Source: Candidatus Gastranaerophilales bacterium (lineage in GTDB: Bacteria; Cyanobacteriota; Vampirovibrionia; Gastranaerophilales; Gastranaerophilaceae). From it: a DNA stretch of 64,000 nucleotides. The notes beneath the pieces are model-generated. The model was not told where the DNA came from. It did no database searches and saw only the letters and a program-made list of their open reading frames with translations. The position numbers and the translations under genes were made by a program. This document shows, piece after piece, positions 24,452 to 33,567 of this stretch (its first letter is position 1; the number at the start of each line of letters is the position of its first letter). The stretch covers positions 62,001 through 126,000 of the forward strand of contig CALUPO010000001.1 of the NCBI GenBank assembly GCA_944322675.1. Reading direction: 5' to 3'.

Positions 24452-25705
24452 ATGAATATTCTTCTTTTTGGTGCTGGTGCAAGAGAGCATGTTATTTTAG
24501 CAAAATTGCACGAGTCAAAATTATTATCAAGGCTTTTTCTTGCAAATCCAGGTGATGGATTTAAACGTTTAGGGGAGATAATTGAGTTTATAGATTATTA
24601 TGATTTAGGAAAAAAATGTGTTGAAAGAAAAATAGAACTTGTCATAATTGGCCCTGAAGAACCACTTGCTGAAGGTATTGTTGATGTTTTAAATTCGTTT
24701 GGTATTAAAACAATTGGGGCAAATAAACATTTTTCAAAACTTGAATCCAGCAAAATATTTGCAAAGCAATTCATGCAAAAGTATAATATTCCCACAAGTC
24801 CTTTTGAAATTATAGAATCATATCAAGATATTGAGACAAAATTTATTGAGTTTGTTGATAAATATAAAGAAAAAAAAATTGTCTTAAAAGCAGATGGTTT
24901 ATGTAAAGGTAAGGGAGTTTTCATTTGTGATGATATTAAATTTGCTAAAGACAAATTAAAAAAACTTTTGGATGGAGAATTTGATAAAGCTTCAAAAAAA
25001 GTTATTGTTGAAAAATACCAGGAAGGAGAAGAAATATCATTAATTTGTTTGTTTGATGGTAAAATATTGTTGCCTTTTTTGCCTTCACGTGATTATAAAA
25101 GAGCATACGATGGAAATATTGGACCAAACACAGGTGGTATGGGTGCTTATTGTCCTTTAAAGTTGTCTAATGATGTAAAAAAACAAATAAGTCAATATTT
25201 AATTAAATTGCAAAATGCACTTATTAATGAAAAAGCTAATTTTTCAGGTTTTATATATTCAGGTCTTATAATAACAAAAGAAGGTCTTAAAGTTTTAGAA
25301 TATAATATGCGTCCTGGTGATCCTGAAATACAGGCATTATTAACAGCTTTAAAATCTGATTTTTTAAATATATTATACAAAGCATCTGAAAAAAGGCTTG
25401 ATGAGGTAAATTTAAATTGGGAAAATAACTCATCATATTGTTTGGTTGTTGCTTCTGAAGGATATCCTCAAAATCCTAAGTTTGGTGATGAAATTGTTAA
25501 TCTAGATAAACTAAAACAAAAATATCCTGATGTTTGTGTTTATTATGCAAATGTTTTAAAAAAGGACAAAAAAATATATTCAAATGGTGGAAGAGTTTTA
25601 TCCTTGTGTTCGCATAATGCTTATATTTTGTATAAATTTGCAGAAGAACTTGATTTTAAAAATAAGTTTTATCGTAAAGACCTGTTTGGTTTAAAATCGT
25701 TTTAA
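24452..25705 (+). CDS. purD: Phosphoribosylamine-glycine ligase
   Basis: The 417-residue ATP-grasp enzyme joins phosphoribosylamine and glycine in purine synthesis. It begins NILLFGAGAREHV, contains IGPEEPLAEGIVDVL near 67-81, the ATP-grasp VLKADGLCKGKGVF near 144-157, the central DYKRAYDGNIGPNTGGMGAY, and the C-terminal YNMRPGDPEIQALL. An AAGGTGATC lies upstream of the ATG. Other pur genes are not nearby. Its stop is 10 bp before the second long repeat element. Confidence 0.96.
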   Translation: MNILLFGAGAREHVILAKLHESKLLSRLFLANPGDGFKRLGEIIEFIDYYDLGKKCVERKIELVIIGPEEPLAEGIVDVLNSFGIKTIGANKHFSKLESSKIFAKQFMQKYNIPTSPFEIIESYQDIETKFIEFVDKYKEKKIVLKADGLCKGKGVFICDDIKFAKDKLKKLLDGEFDKASKKVIVEKYQEGEEISLICLFDGKILLPFLPSRDYKRAYDGNIGPNTGGMGAYCPLKLSNDVKKQISQYLIKLQNALINEKANFSGFIYSGLIITKEGLKVLEYNMRPGDPEIQALLTALKSDFLNILYKASEKRLDEVNLNWENNSSYCLVVASEGYPQNPKFGDEIVNLDKLKQKYPDVCVYYANVLKKDKKIYSNGGRVLSLCSHNAYILYKFAEELDFKNKFYRKDLFGLKSF

Positions 25706-26092
25706 AAGAAATTAAGGGACTTATATACAAGTTTACACAAAGTTGCCCCGTCCGGAGGACATTAAAATATTTAATTTGTTGAAATTTAACATTTTTGTCA
25801 CCCTCACCCCAAACTTTACGCTTAAAGGGAAAGGGGAAAATAAAAAAGGTTGAGAATGAGCTCAACAACGGCAACCCATACGCAGGTTTGAGTAATAGTC
25901 ACAGACGAAACAGTGTCAAAGCCTCCTTTTGTTTGAGTGCACGAAGTGCACGAGTTAAGGAGGCTCAAGTTGAGTCGTGTGAATATACGAAAACCAAGTG
26001 GGTTGTGGTTTTGTGCAACTTTGTCCACACAAAGTTGCCCCGTCCGGAGGACGTTAAAATATTTAATTTGTTGAGATTTAACAATTTTGCCA

Positions 26093-26113
26093 CCCTCACC
26101 CCAACCCTCTCCC
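26093..26113 (-). repeat. G-quadruplex motif in element 2
   Basis: Minus-strand four-G-run motif equivalent to 3390-3410; a further copy lies at 26433-26454. The first module of the element (around 25801) has lost it. Confidence 0.6.
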
Positions 26114-26432
26114 TAAAGGGAGAGGGAGATAGGAAAAGACTTTTACCCCCGCCCTTAAGCTAAAAAAAGAAAGTGGAAAATAAAAAAGTTTGAGAAAGAG
26201 GTCAACAATGGCAACCCATACGCAGGTTTGAGTAATAGTCACAGACGAAACATTGTCAAAGCCTCCTTTTGTTTGAGTGCACAAAGTGTACGAGTTAAGG
26301 AGGCTCAAGTTGAGTCGTGTGAATATACGAAAACCAAGTGGGTTGGGGTTTTGTGCAACTTTGTCCACACAAAGTTGCCCCGTCCGGAGGACGTTAAAAT
26401 ATTTAATTTGTTGAGATTTAATAATTTTGCCA

Positions 26433-26454
26433 CCCTCACCCCCACCCCTCTCCC
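26433..26454 (-). repeat. Second G-quadruplex motif in element 2
   Basis: Runs of 3, 5, 4 and 3 C on the plus strand with 1-3-base loops, equivalent to the motif at 26093-26113 but with extra C residues. Confidence 0.55.
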
Positions 26455-26695
26455 TTTATGGAGAGGGAGATAGGAAAAGACTTTTACCCCCGCCCTTAAG
26501 CTAAAAAAAGAAAGTGGAAAATAAAAAAGTTTGAGAAAGAGGTCAACAATGGCAACCCATACGCAGGTTTGAGTAATAGTCACAGACGAAACGTTGTCAA
26601 AGCCTCCTTTTGTTTGAGTGCACGAAGTGCACGAGTTAAGGAGGCTCAAGTTGAGTCGTGTGAATATACGAAAACCAAGTGGGTTGAAAGGTTTT

Positions 26696-26721
26696 GGTTA
26701 CTTTTGACTTCAAAAGTAACC
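26696..26721. repeat. Hairpin inside element 2 (TTAC class)
   Basis: Arms GGTTACTTTTG and CAAAAGTAACC. The two preceding modules carry GCAACTTTGT/ACAAAGTTGC at the same place (26015-26038 and 26355-26378). Confidence 0.7.
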
Positions 26722-27206
26722 CCGTCTGGAAGACATTAAATTAATTTTAAATAATTTTAAAAAAATAATTGTTCGTGCCTGCGTATGGGTTACATTTGTT
26801 GACTTTATTCTAAAGCTGTTTAACATTAAATTTTGTGTGGGGGGATATGGGGGGAGGCTTTGCCTCCCCCCCCCCATAAATACTAATTCTCGCCGTAGGA
26901 AAGACGCCCGAATGAAATGAGGGCGGATACCTCAGACGGAAAAAAAGCCAAAGCCGACAGCACAAAGTGCTATAGGAGAAGTTAAACAAAGCTGCCCCGT
27001 CCGGAGGATATTAAAATATTGAAACTTCTATATAACTTTACACAAAACTTAGTGTAAACTTATATATAAATCCCGAAATTAATTTAAGAAAATGTTTCAA
27101 ATATGTATGTATGTTTTTTTATCCTTTAAAAATATAAATGAAGTTAATAAATTTTTTTTTAACTCATAATATTATATTTATGAATATTAAATAAAGGAGA
27201 TAAAAA

Positions 27207-27596
27207 ATGCATGAATATATCAATGACTTAACTTATAACACTAAAAAAGCACAAAAGTTTTTTGCAAAAAAACTTGCATATTTAATGAGTCCTAATGAAC
27301 TTTCAAATAAAATATCAGAACATTGTGAAAAAATAGTTTTGATTGATGTACGCGATGAAGCATCATATAATGATGAACATATTCCAACTTCCATAAATGT
27401 ACCTTTTGAGCGTTTAGAAAAATATATGGGAAATTTATCAAAAAATAAACTGCATATTTTATATAGTTATAATCAAGATTGTTTACTAAGTGCAAAAGCA
27501 GCATTAAAACTTACTTTAAATGAGTATCCTTCAAAAATATTAATGGGCGGGTTTAATATTTGGAAAAGTTTTGGATATGATATTGAAGAAAGCTAA
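27207..27596 (+). CDS. Rhodanese-domain protein
   Basis: The 129-residue protein is a single rhodanese domain: LIDVRDEASYNDEHIPTSIN near 45-64, active-site Cys92 in YNQDCLLSAKAA, and GGFNIWKSFGYDIE at the end. Rhodanese domains transfer sulfane sulfur via the Cys. The active-site loop departs from the usual CxxGxR, so the substrate may differ. An AAAGGAGAT precedes the ATG. It is convergent with the TOPRIM gene. Confidence 0.85.
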   Translation: MHEYINDLTYNTKKAQKFFAKKLAYLMSPNELSNKISEHCEKIVLIDVRDEASYNDEHIPTSINVPFERLEKYMGNLSKNKLHILYSYNQDCLLSAKAALKLTLNEYPSKILMGGFNIWKSFGYDIEES

Positions 27597-27609
27597 TATT
27601 TTAAATTGC

Positions 27610-28527
27610 CTATGTTTCTTTAATAATGTCAAGAATTCTGATTATAGATTTTGATAAGTGTGATTTATTTGAAATATTTTTTTGAATAAGTTTTGCAAAT
27701 TCACTTTTTTGAAAGTCACCAATACATTTTACTTTGTAAAGTTTTTCTAAAGCTTCAACTTTTGATAAATTTTTATCGATATCAGAAATTTTGATTTGTG
27801 TGACATTTTTGAATTTTGAATTTATTGCTTTTTTAATTAAAGATGGTAAAAGTAAATCTTCAAATTCGCCTTTTTTAAGTAAAATCATTTTGTCACACTC
27901 ACGGAGTTTTGGCTTTAGTTTGTCATAAATAGATTTTGCATCACTATCAAGTAAAATAATAATAGGAATTTTAACATAATTTATATATTCTAAATAGTAT
28001 TTTGCAAGATGGTTTTTCCCTCCGGAAGCTATAAGTTGAATATTATTTATATTAAAATCATAACCATAAACTTGTGAAAACCTTGGTAGTAAAATTTGTT
28101 CAGTTATACCTTCGGTTAGCACAAGTTTTTTTGTTGTTGGTATTTTTACATTCAAACCAGATTTTTTTATTAAAGGTTCTAAAATTATTTTAGATTCAAA
28201 TATTTTCTTTTCAAAATCATTTAATAAGAAAATATGATTTAAATCATTAATTAAGATATTGGAATAATTATAATTTGTCTTGTAAATTTCATAAACAGAT
28301 GTATTCCATATTGTTTCAATTATTTTAACAGTTTCATCTGGATTTTTTAATATATAATAATCAAAATTTAATTTAGGTATAATCAAATACTTATCAATAA
28401 TATCAAAGAAAATATTTTTAATTTTTTTTGTTGGATTTTTAAATTTGAAAAGTTTTTTTGTATAAAATAAAAGTCTTTCTTCGCTTATGAGTTTAAATTT
28501 TAGATTATTTAAAACAAAGGTATTCAT
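27610..28527 (-). CDS. Stand-alone TOPRIM-domain protein
   Basis: The 305-residue protein has a TOPRIM core: the catalytic Glu139 in LVLTEGITEQILLP, a central IASGGKNHLAKYYLEY, and the DxD pair Asp194/Asp196 in ILLDSDA. OLD-family nucleases have a similar TOPRIM domain but also an ABC ATPase, which is missing here; residues 1-130 are Lys/Ile-rich and not recognised. It could be a nuclease or a relative of OLD C-terminal halves. It is divergent from 28628-30073. Confidence 0.65.
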   Translation of the reverse strand: MNTFVLNNLKFKLISEERLLFYTKKLFKFKNPTKKIKNIFFDIIDKYLIIPKLNFDYYILKNPDETVKIIETIWNTSVYEIYKTNYNYSNILINDLNHIFLLNDFEKKIFESKIILEPLIKKSGLNVKIPTTKKLVLTEGITEQILLPRFSQVYGYDFNINNIQLIASGGKNHLAKYYLEYINYVKIPIIILLDSDAKSIYDKLKPKLRECDKMILLKKGEFEDLLLPSLIKKAINSKFKNVTQIKISDIDKNLSKVEALEKLYKVKCIGDFQKSEFAKLIQKNISNKSHLSKSIIRILDIIKET

Positions 28528-28627
28528 GATAACATAATATCATAAATTAACAAAACTTAATAAAAAAACAAAAAAATAGCAATTTTTTTTATGTTTCTGT
28601 TTAAAATATTTAGTTAAGGAAAAAGAT

Positions 28628-30073
28628 ATGGTCAGTATTACATCAAGTGTTAATAATAAAATAAATTTTACATCGAATTCTGAAAATAAAAATTCCCCTA
28701 AACAAAAGGTATTTTTAACAGAATATAATATAAATGAAAAAAATAAAATATCTCAGAATGTCAAGAAAAATATAGATATTAAAAATGAACGAAATTATTA
28801 TCTTCAAAGACTTCCAAATGTAAGTTTTGGAAATGAAAATGCAAATGTTGTAAATAAAACAGGTTTAAACGAAAATGATACAAAAATGTTTAATGCTATT
28901 TATAACAATTGCTCAAACGTGTCAAAGAAAGGTTTGAATTATTTACTTAATAATAAAGTATTACTTAATAATGATTCAAATGATAAATCAAGTGTTTTAA
29001 CAAATCTTTATAAAATTGCAACTACAAAACGTGCAAATGGTTTAAATAATCAAATAGTTCTTGATGAAACAATTCGAGAGTTGTGTAATCCATTTTCAAT
29101 TGAACAAAAATTTGGAACATTTTCAAGAAAAGAAATTAACCAGTTGTTAAGGAATAAAGAAAGATTATATGTAAAAACTCAAAGTGAAAATCCAATAAAT
29201 AATAAAATGAATGCTTCAAGTTTAAATCCTTTTTCAAATTGTTGTGTAGCAGCAAGTATGGAATTTAACCTTGCATCCAAGCATCCCGCCGAGTTTGCTC
29301 GTATGGTTGAAAATGTTACCTCACAACAAATGACAATATATAAAAAGGTACATTTAAGCAGTATGTCTGATTCCATTGTTAATTCAATAAATGATCTGGT
29401 TGATTTTCAAGTTGACTTTGAAAATGATAATTTAGATTATGTAACAGTTATGATGAAACCGGATAAAAATGCAATTATAAGAGCAGCAAAACAAGCAGCT
29501 TCCAAAAAGCATGGTGAGCGTTCATGTATTGATGTTTTACTTCAATCAACATTTATGAGTCTTGGAACACAAAATACATATAATTCATTAACAGATGCAA
29601 ATGATAGTATTTTTAGTGCAGATGGACGCGGGTTGACAGCTGTTGAGAAAAATTTTGTAGAACAAATTATTGAAGATAAAAACAAAGTAACAGTTACATA
29701 TCAGGTAATTGATGAAAATAATATATTGAAAGATAAAGGAGACTATAATCAAAAAATTGAACATTTAATTAAGTCTTTAAATAAAGGTGCAAATGTAATT
29801 GTGGGGATAACCTATTGGGACAAAAATAATCTTGTTACAAATGGTCATGAGTTAACTGTTGTTGGTTATAAGAATAACAAAAATAAAGAACTTGTATTTA
29901 TCCTGAATGATACCGATGATGAATATCAAAAACCTGTTGAAATGAAAGCAAAAGATTTAATTCCTCGTATACACCATGCAGGAATTCCGGGTGAACTTTT
30001 ATCAAATGAGTTCAAAAATGTAAATTATCCGGATGAATGTTTGGATTTTTATCATAAGTACATTAAAAAATAA
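28628..30073 (+). CDS. Orphan protein with SFG motif and papain-like protease features
   Basis: The 481-residue protein has an Asn/Lys-rich N-terminus with LPNVSFGNEN (SFG at 66-68) and an earlier INFTSN. The C-terminal half shows what looks like a Cys-His-Asn/Asp catalytic set of the papain/C39-like fold: NPFSNCCVAASM (Cys205 or Cys206), NGHELTVVGY (His407) and FILNDTDD (Asn427 or Asp428). It has no signal peptide. A secreted or host-directed protease is possible but unproven. A TTAAGGAAAA ribosome binding site lies 5-8 bases before the ATG. Confidence 0.6.
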   Translation: MVSITSSVNNKINFTSNSENKNSPKQKVFLTEYNINEKNKISQNVKKNIDIKNERNYYLQRLPNVSFGNENANVVNKTGLNENDTKMFNAIYNNCSNVSKKGLNYLLNNKVLLNNDSNDKSSVLTNLYKIATTKRANGLNNQIVLDETIRELCNPFSIEQKFGTFSRKEINQLLRNKERLYVKTQSENPINNKMNASSLNPFSNCCVAASMEFNLASKHPAEFARMVENVTSQQMTIYKKVHLSSMSDSIVNSINDLVDFQVDFENDNLDYVTVMMKPDKNAIIRAAKQAASKKHGERSCIDVLLQSTFMSLGTQNTYNSLTDANDSIFSADGRGLTAVEKNFVEQIIEDKNKVTVTYQVIDENNILKDKGDYNQKIEHLIKSLNKGANVIVGITYWDKNNLVTNGHELTVVGYKNNKNKELVFILNDTDDEYQKPVEMKAKDLIPRIHHAGIPGELLSNEFKNVNYPDECLDFYHKYIKK

Positions 30074-30078
30074 GAGTT

Positions 30079-32073
30079 TTATTTGTTAAATTTATTTAAT
30101 TCTCTTAATTTTTTTAATTGATCACGTAAACTTGCCGCACGTTCAAAATCAAGTTGTTTGGCGGCTTTGTGCATTTCTTTTTCGATGCGTGAAATAAGTT
30201 TTGGAACATCATTAATATCAAGGTTTAGATTTGTCAATTCTTCAAAAACTATATCTTCAACGGTTCGATAGGAATTTAAAAGTTGAAGAAGATTATTTTC
30301 AATAGGTTTAATGATTGTTTTAGGTGTAATATTATTTTCCTTATTGTATTTTATTTGTATTTCCCTTCTAAATAAGGTTTTATCTATAGCATCCTTCATA
30401 CTGTCGGTTATTTTATCAGCAAATAATATAACACGTCCATTTGCATTTCGTGCTGCACGTCCTATTGTTTGAATGAGGCTTCTTGAAGATCTTAAAAAAC
30501 CTTCTTTATCGGCATCCATAATTGCAACAAGTTCCACTTCTGGCATATCAAGCCCTTCACGAAGTAAATTGACACCTACTAATACATCAAAGCTTCCAAG
30601 TCTTAAATCTCTTAAAATTTCAACACGTTCAATTGATTCAATACCGCTGTGAAGATATTTTATTTTTATATCAAATTTTGATAAATAATCTGTTAAATCC
30701 TCAGCCATTCGTTTTGTTAATGTTGTTATTAGTGTTCTATAACCGTTATCAGTTGTTAATTTTATTTCTTTCATTAAGGCATCCATTTGATTTAACGTTG
30801 GATATATTTTTATATCAGGATCTAAAAGCCCTGTAGGACGAATAATCTGATCAACTTTATTTTGTGAAACTTCAAGTTCAAAATCTCCTGGAGTTGCTGA
30901 TACAAATATTTTTTGATTTATTTTATTCCAAAATTCATCAAACATTAATGGACGGTTATCTACAGCACAAGGCAATCGAAAACCATAATCAACAAGCACT
31001 TCTTTTCTTGATTTGTCAGCATTATACATGCCTCTTAGCTGGGGGATGGTAACATGGGATTCATCTATAACAGTTAAGAAATCGTCTTGAAAATAATCAA
31101 GCAAAACACTTGGAGCCGAACCCGGCGGCCGTCTTTCAATGATTCGAGAATAGTTTTCAATGCCATTGCAGTATCCCATTTCTTTTATCATTTCAATATC
31201 ATAATTTACTCTTTCGTTTAATCTTTGAGCTTCAAGTAATTTATTTTGACTTTTAAGTTCAACCAACCTATTATTTAATTCATTTCTTATAAGATTTATT
31301 GTTTCCTCGACATCATTATCATAAGATAAATAGTGAACGGCAGGGTAAACAATAAGTTTATCAGGTTTTTCAATTATTTCTCCAGAGATAGGATCAATTC
31401 TTGTTATTTTTTCAATTTCATCTCCAAAAAATGAAATTCTATTTATTATTTTTTCAAATGTTGGCATAAATTCGACAATATCACCGCGTGCACGGAAAGT
31501 TCCAGGTTTTAATTCCAGATCATTACGGCTAAATTGAGTGAAAATAAGATGCCTTAAGAAGTCATCACGATTTAAAGAATCATTTGTTTTAATTGATATT
31601 GTTCCTTTATAATAACTTTGTGGAGTTCCTAAACCGTAAATACAACTTACAGATGCTACAATAATAACGTCTTTCCGCTCATAAAGACTTCGAGTTGTAT
31701 TATGACGTAATCTATCTATTTCTTCATTTATCATGGCACTTTTTTCAATATACGTATCAGTTCGTGGAATATAAGCTTCAGGCTGATAATAATCGTAGTA
31801 ACTTATAAAATATTCAACAGCATTATTTGGAAATATTTCTTTAAATTCATTATATAATTGTGCAGCAAGTGTTTTATTATGAGCAATAACAAGAGTCGGT
31901 TTTTGAATTTTTTCAATGACATTGGCGATTGTAAACGTTTTGCCGCTTCCTGTTATTCCAAGAAGCGTTTGATTTTTATATCCTTCATTTAAACCATCTA
32001 CAAGTGATTTAATTGCCTGTGGCTGGTCACCTGTTGGTTTAAATTTGCTTTCTATTCTAAATTTGTTGTCCAT
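30079..32073 (-). CDS. uvrB: Excinuclease ABC subunit B
   Basis: The 664-residue protein has the UvrB layout: Walker A GITGSGKT at 39-46, the beta-hairpin region YYDYYQPEAYIPRTDTYIEK near 93-112, VIDESHVTIPQLRGMY, helicase motifs V/VI (GVNLLREGLDMPE; QTIGRAARNANG), and a C-terminal UVR domain (LISRIEKEMHKAAKQLDFER). UvrB verifies DNA damage and recruits UvrC. Its start overlaps the CxxC protein gene by 17 bp, so the two are translationally coupled. Confidence 0.98.
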   Translation of the reverse strand: MDNKFRIESKFKPTGDQPQAIKSLVDGLNEGYKNQTLLGITGSGKTFTIANVIEKIQKPTLVIAHNKTLAAQLYNEFKEIFPNNAVEYFISYYDYYQPEAYIPRTDTYIEKSAMINEEIDRLRHNTTRSLYERKDVIIVASVSCIYGLGTPQSYYKGTISIKTNDSLNRDDFLRHLIFTQFSRNDLELKPGTFRARGDIVEFMPTFEKIINRISFFGDEIEKITRIDPISGEIIEKPDKLIVYPAVHYLSYDNDVEETINLIRNELNNRLVELKSQNKLLEAQRLNERVNYDIEMIKEMGYCNGIENYSRIIERRPPGSAPSVLLDYFQDDFLTVIDESHVTIPQLRGMYNADKSRKEVLVDYGFRLPCAVDNRPLMFDEFWNKINQKIFVSATPGDFELEVSQNKVDQIIRPTGLLDPDIKIYPTLNQMDALMKEIKLTTDNGYRTLITTLTKRMAEDLTDYLSKFDIKIKYLHSGIESIERVEILRDLRLGSFDVLVGVNLLREGLDMPEVELVAIMDADKEGFLRSSRSLIQTIGRAARNANGRVILFADKITDSMKDAIDKTLFRREIQIKYNKENNITPKTIIKPIENNLLQLLNSYRTVEDIVFEELTNLNLDINDVPKLISRIEKEMHKAAKQLDFERAASLRDQLKKLRELNKFNK

Positions 32074-32560
32074 TATTTTTTGCTTTTTGTTCTAAATAAT
32101 CTATTATATCATCAACTTTTTTTATATTTTCTTTTATTATTTTTTCAAGTCCGCAACCTTTGAAGAAGAATGTTCTTTTGTCAACTGCAGGATAAAACCG
32201 GCAAAAATCAGGTCTATCTTCATATATTTGGCATTTTTTGTCTTTATTTAGGTACCTACAGTGGAAAAATGTTATTTCATGTTCATTTTTCTTTGTGGAT
32301 TTTAATATCATATCGACAAAATCTGAGTTTACGTTTCTTGCTTCATCAATTGAATTAAAAGGCATAAATGTTGATAAAAAGTCATTAGCACTATTTATAA
32401 CTGCTTCGGATTCATTTGTTTCTCCATTTGCGACTTTTAATAATTCTTTATATGTTATGCTTCCTCTTGCTGTGGCAATTTCACAACATTTTCCGCAAGC
32501 TTTGCAATAACCTTCCGGTATTTGCATTAATTTTTCAACTTCTTTAATGTAATCTTTCAT
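32057..32560 (-). CDS. YkgJ-type CxxCxxCC zinc/iron-binding protein
   Basis: The 167-residue protein has the YkgJ family signature CKACGKCC (Cys19, 22, 25, 26) and a second Cys set in FHCRYLNKDKKCQIYEDRPD followed by FCRFYP. Members are thought to bind Zn or an Fe-S cluster; the function is mostly unknown. It is directly upstream of and overlaps uvrB. A second protein of similar type is at 42118-42702. Confidence 0.85.
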   Translation of the reverse strand: MKDYIKEVEKLMQIPEGYCKACGKCCEIATARGSITYKELLKVANGETNESEAVINSANDFLSTFMPFNSIDEARNVNSDFVDMILKSTKKNEHEITFFHCRYLNKDKKCQIYEDRPDFCRFYPAVDKRTFFFKGCGLEKIIKENIKKVDDIIDYLEQKAKNNGQQI

Positions 32561-32658
32561 TTTGTTAACTTTTCTTAATATTTTAACTATTTTTTGGCAT
32601 TATTTTTTTATAATATGTTTTTATTTATATGTATAAGTAGTTAAGTAACGAATGTATT

Positions 32659-33567
32659 ATGTATAATTTATCATACCCTAATTTTAATAATAGTGCTTTT
32701 TGTTATAATAATCAAGTTATACAAAATTCAAAAAATGCTTCTAAAGCTAACCGTCAAAGTTTTGGTGAAAATGTTCAAAGCAAGACATCAACAACGCAAA
32801 ATACAAATCATAAAACAGTTTATGTTCCAACAACAACTCCAAATGGTAATGCTTCAGGTGTTAATATAATTATATATAATCCTGCTGTTGTTCCTGGAAA
32901 CAATACAACATTTAATAACAATTATACACAAAGCCCCACTTTAAATACAAATAATAAAGAGCAAGGTGAATCACCACAAATGCAACAAAATCTTGAGGAT
33001 GAAAATTTAACTCAAAATGAAAATTTATATAATGACTTAACTCAAAATGAGAATCCTAATGGTGGATTAAGTGAAAATCAAGAATTAAATCAAGTATCTG
33101 ATGAAGATAAAAATAATATGTTTAATCAAAATGCAAGTAATGATGAAGTTAAAGAAAAAGAAACCAAAACAAAAACAAAAGAAGTCACTTTATTAACGGA
33201 TGAATACATTAAAACATTGGAAAACTATTTACGTAATGAAAATAAAGATATAAGAAAACAAGGCATGGACATGCTTTCAAAATGTTTTCGGGAGGATAAA
33301 AGCCGATATGATGATGAGGCTTTAAATAATTTATTAAATCTTGCACTTCAGGATATTGAACCTGGTATTCGTATTCTTGCAATGTGTGTACTTGATACAA
33401 AAGATGCAAAAGGTGACGATTTGACGTATGATATTTTAACACAGCTTCAAAATTCAACAGCTTATGGCGGTGAAGAGGCTAAAATGGCTGCAAAAATTCT
33501 TCTTGAATTTAATACACAAAAAGTTACCGTAACACAACATGATATGGAGGTTAATAATGGCGAATAA
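32659..33567 (+). CDS. Orphan protein: SFG motif, Asn-rich linker, HEAT-like C-terminus
   Basis: The 302-residue protein has an N-terminus with NRQSFGEN (SFG at 34-36), a long Asn/Gln/Thr-rich low-complexity linker (about 40-160, including the repeat LTQNENLYNDLTQNENPNGG), then helical repeats resembling HEAT repeats (about 175-290: TLENYLRNENKDIRKQGMDM, LLNLALQDIEPGIRILAMCV). There is no signal peptide. It overlaps the next gene by 11 bp, so they are a pair. Confidence 0.6.
   Translation: MYNLSYPNFNNSAFCYNNQVIQNSKNASKANRQSFGENVQSKTSTTQNTNHKTVYVPTTTPNGNASGVNIIIYNPAVVPGNNTTFNNNYTQSPTLNTNNKEQGESPQMQQNLEDENLTQNENLYNDLTQNENPNGGLSENQELNQVSDEDKNNMFNQNASNDEVKEKETKTKTKEVTLLTDEYIKTLENYLRNENKDIRKQGMDMLSKCFREDKSRYDDEALNNLLNLALQDIEPGIRILAMCVLDTKDAKGDDLTYDILTQLQNSTAYGGEEAKMAAKILLEFNTQKVTVTQHDMEVNNGE

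Larger units (their letters stand above)
25716..27074. mobile_element. Long non-coding mosaic element with terminal inverted repeats, copy 2
   Basis: The 1.36-kb region starts with GGGACTTATATACAAGTTTA (25716-25735) and ends with AAACTTATATATAAATCCC (27056-27074), the same terminal inverted repeat as 3108-4400. The inside is in the opposite orientation to copy 1: a module is repeated about three times (CGTCCGGAGG at 25749, 26041, 26381; a variant at 26723; again at 26998), followed by one type 2 module with GC-rich hairpins and a run of 10 C near 26866-26875. Short open frames inside it (for example 25795-26163) follow the repeats and look fortuitous. It is not a CRISPR: units are 290-340 bp without spacers. 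Confidence 0.75.

Noticed and set aside
25795-26649. Several open frames on both strands in element 2
   Set aside because: They overlap each other, follow the repeat units, contain the hairpins and G-runs, and have no ribosome binding sites.
25716-27074. CRISPR array
   Set aside because: Units are 290-340 bp and similar throughout; there are no short repeats with unique spacers and no cas genes.
30633-31052. Open frames antisense to uvrB
   Set aside because: They are shadows of the uvrB coding sequence in other frames, with no start signals.
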